A stretch of DNA of 64,000 nucleotides from Phoronis australis (taxonomy: Eukaryota > Phoronida > Phoronidae), in NCBI GenBank assembly GCA_002633005.1, contig NMRA01000116.1, forward strand, positions 566,521 through 630,520, in the 5' to 3' direction. How positions within the stretch are numbered: the first letter of the stretch is position 1; each line of letters begins with the position of its first letter. Below the pieces are notes generated by a model. That model worked only from the letters and a program-made list of their open reading frames with translations. It was not told where the DNA came from and searched no databases. The position numbers and the translations under genes were made by a program. This document shows, in pieces, positions 11,501 through 21,000 of the stretch.

Positions 11501-12907
11501 AGACTTGGAAAAGTGCACATTCTTCAGATTAATGTGATATACTTAAATGAAATCAACGTGATGTAGTTAGCGTAATGTGATGTGGGCAGGATTAATGTTT
11601 TATAGTTGGATTAATGTGATGCAGCAATATTAATGTCATGAGGTTAGATTAAGCTTATGTACTAGTAGGATCTTATCTGCAGTTCTGTATTGACCCAAAT
11701 ATATGTGAAACTCAGTAAAAGTTTACATTTTCCTGAAAGTAGAAAACATGCAGAATTTTGTTTTTGACTGCCAGTATATCTTTCTGCCATTTATTGGATC
11801 ATTTGGCTATGTCTTTTTATTAAATTTTAGCAAACAGAAAGGTATATTCAAAGCAAAACGACGGTAACTTTTACATGACCCACTAGGTGCCAAATTCATT
11901 TTTTGCATTTGTCTCAATATTTACCAACTTAAGTTAATTTAAGAATCTTCAAGAAATTTGGTAGATTAAGACTTCATTCAAGGGAATAACACCAGCCAGC
12001 CAATTTTTGGTCAGTTCTGCCCCCTAGTGGCAATGTTAATTATTCACTTGCGGTATTTCCCTCTCTATCTGCCAAATCCCTTGCATATCTTTGCATTATG
12101 TGATGCACACGGTGGCCACATGTGGCCACTTCCGGTTGCTCTTGTATGCATTTACTACACTGCCATTTTTAAAATGCAATCTCAGTTCATTTAAAAAATA
12201 CTGGATAATTTATAATCCTGCATTACTGTGTCAGAGTGGAATTTGGTCTGAAGTTGGTTAGTCTGACTTGCAAGGAGGCAGTGTGGCCTAGTGGGATAAG
12301 TGTTTGCTTCCTTTATTCAATGTCGGGGATCTTAGTCCCTCTGGGGGACACTTGAGTGAGGTCTCGAGCTCCTCAATTTGGTTTAAATATATTTTAATAA
12401 AGCATAAAAATGGTTTGGGTTCCACGTGATCAGTACAATAAGCCCACCTGAGCGGCAATCTGTACCAGACTGCCTACAGTTGTTTTAAGTTGAGAAAGTG
12501 GTTGCTATATGTGGGTTTAATCTTCAAGTATCGTTTACCATCTGTTGAAGGTTCTACAGTCGGACGGTGGTAACTATTGTGCTGCAGTCAATGCATCGAC
12601 TCTGGCACTCATAGATGCTGGCATACCCCTGCAGGACTATGTGTGTGCATGTGCTGCCTCCTATGTGGATACAACGCCAATACTGGACATTAACTACATG
12701 GAAGAGTCATCAGGCTGTCCCGAGCTCATTGTGGCTTTGCTGCCTAGGACGGAGCAGGTTTGCTTCTTACAAATGAATGGCAGGGTGCATGAAGACAACC
12801 TCGATAAAGTTCTGGAGCAGGCCACTAAGGGGTGCAAGGACATTTATACAATTCTCGACCAAGCAGTGCGGGAGCACTTGAAGAGTACAACAGCTGTGAT
12901 GTCATAG
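5373..12907 (+). CDS. EXOSC4: EXOSC4 (RRP41), RNA exosome ring subunit, complete
   Basis: This gene encodes an RNase PH-fold subunit of the six-membered RNA exosome ring, which channels RNA to the exosome nucleases in nucleus and cytoplasm. In animals the ring subunit itself is considered catalytically inactive. Three exons, 5373-5543, 9911-10117 and 12551-12907, join in phase 0 to give 244 residues; the human protein is 245. Visible landmarks are GFRIDGRK, QADGSAYIEQGNTK and YGPHE in exon 1; NCQYSMATFSTGDRKRRPRG and SQIDIFVE in exon 2; and VLQSDGG, DAGIPLQDYVCACA and MNGRVHEDNLDKVLEQA in exon 3. The start ATG has the context aaatATGG and precedes the family match directly. Intron 1 (4.4 kb) is full of transposons, and intron 2 contains diverged repeats. 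It is divergent from PI4KA and convergent with ATP9. Confidence 0.97.
5590..6301. mobile_element. Fold-back (long inverted repeat) element in EXOSC4 intron 1
   Basis: Two arms, about 5592-5925 and 5978-6301, are near-perfect reverse complements around a loop of about 50 bases. The outer part of each arm includes cacaggcgtcctcagcttct and a match to tatgacactc. No transposase ORF is present. The structure fits a non-autonomous fold-back or MITE-like element. The ORFs in it are mirror images of the two arms, not genes. Confidence 0.8.
6341..7360. mobile_element. Second fold-back element, adjacent, with about 300-bp arms
   Basis: The arms, about 6341-6650 and 7061-7360, are diverged reverse complements: left gcaatagtacatccccataa, right counterpart gcgatagtacgtccccataa when reverse-complemented. 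The loop is about 410 bases. At 7431-7490 a further plus-strand copy of the outer motif of the first element occurs (caggcgtcct, then tatgacactc), so the two fold-backs appear to be parts of one composite, about 5590-7500. No transposase is visible. Confidence 0.7.
7640..8746 (+). mobile_element. 5'-truncated non-LTR retrotransposon, 3' end of the RT ORF
   Basis: Decayed translations resemble the C-terminal region of a LINE-type reverse transcriptase: FKTLFNSCVAPILDYGSSVW near 7785-7845, then after a frameshift AMRFYLGVNRF and SGNMGW near 7890-7950, then LRLWNKLVTTG. Farther on, in another frame (8395-8455), a CLCC...HFVF tail resembles the terminal zinc-knuckle-like motif of such elements. 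The 3' end is an AATAAATAAATA-type tail at about 8722-8735. The reverse-transcriptase core and everything upstream is missing, so this is a dead, truncated copy with at least two frameshifts. Confidence 0.8.
8750..9910. other. EXOSC4: Rest of EXOSC4 intron 1
   Basis: This is unique-looking intronic sequence between the LINE fragment and exon 2. I see no conserved ORF, RNA gene or inverted repeat. It ends in the pyrimidine-rich acceptor of exon 2. Confidence 0.5.
9911..10117 (+). CDS. EXOSC4: EXOSC4 exon 2
   Basis: The acceptor is ttttgtccag and the donor gtttgtag. It has 69 codons starting IRGSKSKALHDRVLVNCQYS and ending RSQIDIFVE. This is the centre of the RNase PH fold, including the conserved basic KRRPRGDRKS stretch. 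Confidence 0.96.
10290..12140. repeat. Diverged tandem repeat family in EXOSC4 intron 2
   Basis: A unit of roughly 150-300 bases recurs with heavy divergence. Each copy carries a block like cttgacggattttcatgaaa and a block like gtgccccctagtggcaat (seen near 10395, 10810, 11060 and 12015). Reverse-oriented single copies occur elsewhere, for example near 26070, 45700 and 47050. No coding content was seen. It is probably an old dispersed repeat that expanded locally. Confidence 0.55.
11525..11655. repeat. Degenerate minisatellite around 'attaatgtgatg'
   Basis: About six imperfect units of roughly 20 bases, each close to gattaatgtgatgtag, lie head to tail inside EXOSC4 intron 2. Spacing is irregular and no function is evident. 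Confidence 0.5.
12272..12400 (+). repeat. tRNA-derived SINE-like fragment
   Basis: The sequence has a tRNA-type A-box (gtggcctagtgg at about 12283-12294) followed some 45 bases later by a degraded B-box-like stretch (ggggatcttagtcc). This is the head arrangement of many tRNA-derived SINEs. The cloverleaf does not fold cleanly, so it is not a working tRNA gene. Confidence 0.45.
12551..12907 (+). CDS. EXOSC4: EXOSC4 exon 3 (stop codon)
   Basis: The acceptor is ctgttgaag before GTTCTACAG; its pyrimidine tract is weak. The exon encodes VLQSDGGNYCAAVNAS, the DAGIPL segment and the C-terminal helix, and ends in TAG at 12905-12907. It has 118 residues plus the stop. Confidence 0.96.
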   Translation, partial: VLQSDGGNYCAAVNASTLALIDAGIPLQDYVCACAASYVDTTPILDINYMEESSGCPELIVALLPRTEQVCFLQMNGRVHEDNLDKVLEQATKGCKDIYTILDQAVREHLKSTTAVMS

Positions 12908-13064
12908 CAGAGGGCATAATTCCACACTTACCTTTAACATGAGCAAGCCCGCCAACACTGAACCGTTTTGTGATGTATTCTTATAGCTGCTAGGAACACT
13001 TTTCTGGTGTATTTTTGCTAAGTCATCGTGTTTTTATACTTTGTTTGAATTGAAATTTATTACT

Positions 13065-13070
13065 AATAAA
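13065..13070 (+). promoter_or_regulatory. EXOSC4: EXOSC4 polyadenylation signal (AATAAA)
   Basis: An AATAAA hexamer lies 158 bases after the EXOSC4 stop codon, in AT-rich sequence. It is the first such hexamer downstream on the plus strand, so it is the likely 3' end signal. Confidence 0.65.
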
Positions 13071-14511
13071 TTGCCTGCAATTCCCTATGCCTGTTCTGAA
13101 ACTTACGCGCCATGACAAGCAAATTTAAGTGGAACTTGCAGGTTAATTCTTTATCTCTGTGATTGCTTGGCCAAATTAGAAACGCAACATGCAGTGGCGA
13201 TGTGGATATGAAGTAGGTTGAAAATTGCCAATGTTTTTAAGAACGAGTTTTGTGGCGAAAATGATCCGCTGCAAGTCACTAAACCATGTCCATTATTGTG
13301 ATGTGGTGACAGGAAAAAACACTGCACGATGCAGGCTACACGAGCCCCCGACGTACGTCATTAGTGCAAAGGTCACCTATTTGTAGATTATTTTGTTTTC
13401 ACATTTACAAGTTGTCATTTAATACAACTGCACTTTGTCAGTTAGCATAGATCATGTTCAAGTAATATTTTCGTTTAGTTCCTGCTATACATGAGCATAG
13501 TTTGGAGACTCAGTATACAAATACATCTTTAAAGTAACATTTTCGAGTAGTTCCTGCTATATATTAGCATAGTTAGGAACATGCAAATGCATCTTTAATG
13601 CGCCTTATCTCGAGCAATATCAATATGCCAGTTGTTTTGAAGCATTGAGATCATTTCTCACTTCAGTAACGAATAAGACGAGTCTGTTTAAGAGTACTAA
13701 ACATCCTAAATCAAATGCTGGTTGTTGGCAGTAGGAATGGATTTATTGTCAGTTTAAATAGCTAGTTAACAGTGATGCTTCTTTATTTAGAAACTGTAGA
13801 AAGCTGGAAGGGAAGTGCAAACCTTTTTGAAAATGAATCGACTGCCACTCAATATGTTACATAATTTATTATCCACAACTGACAATAATTTACAAGCCAC
13901 AGCAACACATTTCCCAATTAAATTACATTGCCTGTGCAAACCATTTTTCAATTAAAAACCATCCAGGCAAACGATCAGTTATTCGATTATTCCACCCACA
14001 CTCACTGTTTGGTACTACACTGAATGGCCTTTTTGTGTTCCTAAAGATTCATGAGCGCATTGAGAGTCCATCTTTAAATGAAAGAGGCAGTTAAAGATAC
14101 GATTTGTCACGCATATGGGATGCCGTTCTGACGTCAATGCCGCGCCGTCTGGCCAAAACGAAAACCTCACAAGCCAAGCTGAAGTCCGTGAGATGCGGAT
14201 GCAACGTCGCTAATTTTTGTAAGTTTTTATTCCAGTATCAGACTCAAACTTGATCTGTTTTCTCAACTGGATGTCAAAATTTTCATGATCTTACTCCCCC
14301 TTAATGCTCCACACTCCAGTCAGCCATGCTATTAAATTCAATTATCTTCCACTTTCTCACTTTTGGAACTTACAGTTAAATGCCATTAAGAAAGCTTTAA
14401 AGACTGAGACAACATAGCTACATCTCACAACATGGTAAATGGTCTTCACTGACATTTGTTAAAATGTTATTGACCACTACTGACATTATTCGGCATTTCC
14501 AATGAACTTGT

Positions 14512-14517
14512 TTTATT
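14512..14517 (-). promoter_or_regulatory. ATP9: Candidate ATP9 polyadenylation signal
   Basis: AATAAA on the minus strand, 350 bases after the ATP9 stop codon. Other TTTATT sites (plus-strand view) also occur farther on, so which one is used is uncertain. Confidence 0.3.
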
Positions 14518-14866
14518 GCTCAAAACCGGATCGGAATTTCATGTCTCTAAGAACACATCAGCATAGCATAATGGTAAAAATTCTTCAATTTTGGACAAAA
14601 ATAATCATGGCTAAAATTGCCATGTCGTATATATATTTACCATAGGCTTGCCACATTTTGCAAGTACTAAAAATTTTTAATTACCAAATATGTTTTGGAA
14701 ATAGCTACACCATACAAACCATGCTAAAAACAAAAAAAGACATATGACAAAATGGAATTGCACCTGTCTGCCATTACCAAACTTATGAATTTTACCTTTA
14801 ATGTTAATACATGAGAGCAGATATTCACTGTACTACACAAGTCTGAATTAAACCTAGTAATGGATT

Positions 14867-15003
14867 CTATGTAGTAAGTTTGCTATAGCTTGGTGGGGAG
14901 AATTTCTTTTGCAGGTACTTGAGTAGAAACAGGGGAATACAGCTAATCGATGTAATTACGAGAACCTTCCAGATAAAGTTCCAACTCTTTAAGAACTCTG
15001 CAT
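14867..15003 (-). CDS. ATP9: ATP9 last coding exon (stop codon)
   Basis: The 137-nt exon has acceptor attttgcag. It encodes [40 protein letters not shown] and KLTT, then TAG at 14867-14869. The FSPPSYSKL terminus is the signature end of ATP9A/ATP9B. No separate start is possible; the exon continues the glycine/aspartate junction codon. Confidence 0.94.
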
Positions 15004-18000
15004 CTGCAAAATATTGAATATAGAGCAGCGATTAAGTCTTTAAGGATCACGATAACGCAAGCTGAACACAGTTTGTAGTTAAGACACTATGTAAATCTGA
15101 CACTACTTTAAACAGTGTGAAAAAATGTCTTTGGAAATATAAAGGGCTTTGGCTTACATAAAAATATCTAGGATATGAATATGAGTAACAAGTATTTTAA
15201 GGTTGACAAGGCAAACACACAAAGCACCATCCCCACTAAAGATCCTGTAGAGGTGTACTGGCAGAAAAGCATTTCCTAGTACATTTATGAGTGAAAATCG
15301 AGAGTACCTGTGCTAAAATTCATGAAAATAAAACTGAATCACAAAATGACAGCAATATGCAGTATGAGACATACTCATGTGAAAGTTTGTTTAAAATCTG
15401 ACAAATGCAAGAGTTGTGTACAGAAGTGCATTTCTCTAGAGATGCGTGAAAACAAAGAACAGGTCCAAATTCAGGAAAATAAGTGAAAATCAACAAGACA
15501 AAATTCAAGAAAAAATGGTTGAACTGCAAAATGCCGGCAATATGCAACAGTTCATACATAAGCACTTTCATTAAAATTTGGTCAAAATCCCCTTTTAGTG
15601 ATTTGTGCGTTGTGCACAGAACATTTCCCTGCAGACGCATGAAAATCAAGAATGGTCTAAAATTCCGTAAAATACAGTGAAATTGCAAAACACCAACGAC
15701 ATGTGGTACAGCACTTTGTAAGCACAAGCTTGTAAAAATTTGGTCGGTTTGACCTCGGTGTGGGACAACAATTGTATAATATCAACAAAAACAATTGATC
15801 TGTAAAAACTTACCAAAGTAACTCTTAAGGAAGATGAGCGAGAGAATGTAAACAGCCAAACTGAAAAATTCGGCGATGATCATGAGGAAATGCCAACTAC
15901 GAATAGTCAAGGCGACCATTAGCAACTCTGTCAGAATAAGGGCTGTGAACGTGATGTCGACGACGTGAACAAACTCTTCCTCAAACAGGAGCAAAGCACC
16001 GTACATAATGATTCCACCTGACGAAACAACGTGCAACAATTAAACAGGTATTGTAGAGATAGTCATTTGTAGATAGTGAGATTATCAGAGGACACAATGT
16101 GGCACAACACACATAGCTGCCATTGATTCAGAAATCTAGGAAATAGTCAAACAAATATGACGATGCCATCTAATCTCGAAAAATGCCCAAATTTGGCTAA
16201 CTTTGGAACACCATATCTCAGAAATGGCTGATCATATTCACGTGAAACTAAGATGAAATGTTGCACGTGATGCACTGTTCTTCAAAACGCTGTTGGAACT
16301 TACTTTTAAAATGTTCCACTGTTTGTATGAGGGGCTATAAGGGGAATTTTTATTTTCAAAAATTACATAAAACAAAAACGAAATGATAATTTAAACTGAA
16401 TAACATTTTTGAGATTTAGTCTGGACATCAAAAGAAATGTGGTCATCATGTTATTGATATCATGGTTTGGTTATGAATGTAAAATTCTTTTTGCTTATTA
16501 ATAATTTTATTCCTAAAAAGACATGGTCATCTGAACCAAGTGGTTGCAGATTAGTACAAAGTCAGCAATCAAATTCTATATGCTCTCTAATTTTAGAAAA
16601 ATAATACATTATATTAATCAGACAAGAGTTAAATTCTATAGTTTTGTAGATATATTTATTGGATACGGTCCTGCATTCACAAGAAATAACTGAACTACAC
16701 GATTAGGTGGCCAGACCCCTAACACAGCACATGCCAAAAGTAATCAGACAAAATAATGTTTGTTGATGAAATGTTCTAGAATTCTTGTATTCGGCCATCA
16801 AGACAAGGAATTCTGACTATTTTTGCATGAATGTACTGTAGCTGGCCACAGAAAAGATAACATTACGTGCAACTCGATATGCATAGTGCAGGTAGTTTCA
16901 AACAATTATCTAATTCATAAAATGTTAAAATAATTTATGCGATGTCTTTATTAAAATTACAGTATTTCATTAAAATATAAATTCCTTACATAGCTAAATT
17001 TGAACGTATCATTTTATTGCACATTTTTCTCCCATCTTGAATTTCCTCGTTTCGTTTCTAACCTTTGCTTGGTTAACACGAAAATAAAAACCACAGGCGA
17101 ATAAGCAATGTTTATTGGACTAGTCACCTTTTTCAACATTGAATTTCAAACTTGGAAAAAAAATTGCCTCTTAGTAATCATTGCAGTGTAAGCTTGAATA
17201 AGATTACTGGCCAGTAACATAATTCCAGCTGACTATTTGTGTTGACAAATTACGTCTGACCAAGCCAGACTCAATTTCTTATCGACTAATGGTCAATATA
17301 ATTNTACTGGCAGAAAAGCATTTCCTAGTACATTTATGAGTGAAAATCGAGAGTACCTGTGCTAAAATTCATGAAAATAAAACTGAATCACAAAATGACA
17401 GCAATATGCAGTATGAGACATACTCATGTGAAAGTTTGTTTAAAATCTGACAAATGCAAGAGTTGTGTACAGAAGTGCATTTCTCTAGAGATGCGTGAAA
17501 ACAAAGAACAGGTCCAAATTCAGGAAAATAAGTGAAAATCAACAAGACAAAATTCAAGAAAAAATGGTTGAACTGCAAAATGCCGGCAATATGCAACAGT
17601 TCATACATAAGCACTTTCATTAAAATTTGGTCAAAATCCCCTTTTAGTGATTTGTGCGTTGTGCACAGAACATTTCCCTGCAGACGCATGAAAATCAAGA
17701 ATGGTCTAAAATTCCGTAAAATACAGTGAAATTGCAAAACACCAACGACATGTGGTACAGCACTTTGTAAGCACAAGCTTGTAAAAATTTGGTCGGTTTG
17801 ACCTCGGTGTGGGACAACAATTGTATAATATCAACAAAAACAATTGATCTGTAAAAACTTACCAAAGTAACTCTTAAGGAAGATGAGCGAGAGAATGTAA
17901 ACAGCCAAACTGAAAAATTCGGCGATGATCATGAGGAAATGCCAACTACGAATAGTCAAGGCGACCATTAGCAACTCTGTCAGAATAAGGGCTGTGAACG

Positions 18001-21000
18001 TGATGTCGACGACGTGAACAAACTCTTCCTCAAACAGGAGCAAAGCACCGTACATAATGATTCCACCTGACGAAACAACGTGCAACAATTAAACAGGTAT
18101 TGTAGAGATAGTCATTTGTAGATAGTGAGATTATCAGAGGACACAATGTGGCACAACGCACATAGCTGCCATTGATTCAGAAATCTAGGAAATAGTCAAA
18201 CAAATATGACAATGCCATCTAATCTTATGTAGGACTCTCGAAAAATGCCCAAATTTGGCTAACTTTGGAACACCACATCTCAGAAATGGCTGATCATATT
18301 CACGTGAAACTAAGATGAAATGTTGCACCTGATGCACTGTTCTTCAAAACGCTGTTGGAACTTACTTTTAAAATGTTCCACTTTTTGTATGAGGGGCTAT
18401 CAAAGAAGGGGAACTTTTATTTTCAAAAATTACATAAAACAAAAACGAAATGATAATTTAAACTGAATAACATTTTTGAGATTTAGTCTGGACATCAAAA
18501 GAAATGTGGTCATCATGTTATTGATATCATGGTTTGGTTATGAATGTACCTAATTGTTTTTGCTTATTAATAATTTTATTCCGAAAAAGACATGGTCATC
18601 TGAACCAAGTGGTTGCAGATTAGTACAAAGTCAGAAATCAAATTCTATATGCTCTCTAATTTTAGAAAAATAATACATTATATTAATCAGACAAGAGTTA
18701 AATTCTATAGTTTTGTAGATATATTTATTGGATACGGTCCTGCATTCACAAGAAATAACTGGACTACACGATTAGGTGGCCAGACCCCTAACACAGCACA
18801 TGCCAAAAGTAATCAGACAAAACAATGTTTGTTGATGAAATGTTCTAGAATTCTTGTATTCGGCCATCAAGACAAGGAATTCTGACTATTTTTGCATGAA
18901 TGTACTGTAGCTGGCCACAGAAAAGATAACATTACGTGCAACTCGGTATGCATAGTGCAGGTAGTTTCAAACAATTATCTAATTCATAAAATGTTAAAAT
19001 AATTTATGCGATGTCTTTATTGAAATTACAGTATTTCATTAAAATATAAATTCCTTACATAGCTAAATTTGAACGTATCATTTTATTGCACATTTTTCTC
19101 CCATCTTGAATTTCGTTTCGTTTCTAACCTTTGCTTGGTTAACACGAAAATAAAGACCACAGGCGAATAAGCAATGTTTATTGGACTAGTCACCTTTTTC
19201 AACATTGAATTTCAAACTTGGAAAAAAAATTGCCTCTTAGTAATCATTGCAGTGTAAGCTTGAATAAGATTGCTGGCCAGTAACATAATTCCAGCTGACT
19301 ATTTGTGTTGACAAATTACGTCTGACCAAGCCAGACTCAATTTCTTATCGACTAATGGTCAATATAATTTATATGCCACATTCTGCTGGCACATGCCACT
19401 CCATCAGCAAGGTTATGCACACTCAGTGTGTAACATTGATTAAGGTAGACACAAATAACTTGAACAATATTATCTATGCTTGAATAATGTTGGTTGCTTG
19501 GTCGTCAGTAAGAATTACTCAAGCATCACGTGAATTTAATATCCTACAAAGATGCTTCCACAATGCTCTAGTAACTATGAAATAACCAGACAAGATGTTT
19601 TCACTGCCACACACATCAACTGACCTAAGTGTATTTTGCATCTAAAAGCAAAATGAGCCAGATTTGTACTCATGCTGGATAAAGTTTGCATTTATTTAAT
19701 TGTTGATAAAAAGAACAACATTTTCAAGTTTGCAGACATTCTCTCCGTTTTACCAAAAATTAAAATGACAACATTTATTCATACATCAATCAAGTCCACA
19801 GTCCATTTCTCACGGTCTGAGTGTAGACATGGTAATGTTATTTTCAAAATGCATACAATGCATACAACAGGATCAAACTTACCTTGGTATATACTTATTA
19901 GTACCCACAAGAAGAATGTCTTGAATGATAACGACCTCCCCTAAAAACAAATAAAAATTAGGGATTATACAAAATGTTTGAAGTTAAACCTGGTTTTCTG
20001 GTACTCATGAAAGATTAAAATTTTTGAAACTAAGGATGAATGAAAGATTGCAAACAGCAGCCGCAGAACATTTATTAAACAAACTGGTATTAAGGAACTG
20101 AAAGATTAAGTAATTTCAACAAACAGATGGATAGTTACTTACCTTCATAAGTTCCTTATAAAGTTCAGGGTAGGTGAGTGCTATTTCTGAGGACACGTCC
20201 TTGTCTAGTACTAATGAGAAAACAGGGAACATGGTGTAGACCGTAGCGTAGCTGAAATACACACAGACCTTCACGAATGGAACACTATTCACGGTGAACA
20301 TGACATGTGACAAGCACTCATTTGTGAGACTGTTCTTAGGTGGCATAGACTCCTTGTAGTTATTAGCTCTGACCAAAGATATAACGCAGCACAATCTATA
20401 GTGGTTTTGTAATTTTGTTAAAAATAAACTATTTCGGGCTGGTTTCCAATCATTCAGTAGAATTAACTGAAACCGAGACCTGTGACCATATCGGCCAAAT
20501 ATGCTTAAGGTACATGACTACATTCTCCAAGTGTTAAATTGAAATCAGTGAGGTTGTAGGTTAAAATCTGTCTTGGGGCTGATCTCAAATTCACAACGGT
20601 GTTGCTCATAAAGCCAATTTAAATAAAAGTAGAAATTGTTTTCATTTTGAATTATCTTGAAAGAGTTACCCCCTTTCCACATACTCCAAGCAGGCATGAC
20701 TAGTAATTGTGGGTACTTTGTTCTAGTAGGACAGCTTTACTGGAAACTTACAATCCGTGACAATAACGGATCATGACATCTATAGTAAAAATTCTCCACA
20801 ATGGAACAGGGAAAATTACTTATTTTAGTCAAGGCCAGGGCTTGTACCTAATTTGAATGTCCAAATTCAAGAACTATTAATGACAAAGGAGCATTCACCT
20901 CGACATTGTGCACTATGGGGTGTATGAAAATACACTGGCGCCTATTTTAACGATTATATGAACAGCCAAGTCTACTTTGAGACAGTTTATACAAAACAAC

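Larger units (their letters stand above)
12908..14866. other. Convergent intergenic region between EXOSC4 and ATP9
   Basis: It holds the EXOSC4 3' UTR, the presumed 3' UTR of ATP9 on the other strand and AT-rich spacer. A roughly 90-bp imperfect tandem duplication is seen at about 13445-13600: the block with agtagttcctgctatatatt follows a near copy. No other gene was recognised. Confidence 0.6.
15256..19369. repeat. 2.05-kb direct duplication around a single n (17304)
   Basis: Bases 15256-17303 and 17305-19369 are near-identical. The first 900 bases or so look the same; the rest differs by scattered substitutions and small indels (for example an extra ttatgtaggactc near 18226). The first copy ends exactly at the n and the second begins exactly after it. 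This is the pattern of two alleles placed end to end by an assembler, though a recent real tandem duplication cannot be ruled out. Confidence 0.9.

Noticed and set aside
15320-15727. 135-codon minus-strand ORF, present twice (again at 17369-17776)
   Set aside because: It lies in an ATP9 intron and is doubled only because of the n-centred duplication. It has no family resemblance.
15814-18066. Mutually exclusive alternative exons in ATP9
   Set aside because: Alternative exons normally differ in sequence. These two are identical, and the duplicated block includes long intron stretches and ends at an n, so an assembly duplication is simpler.
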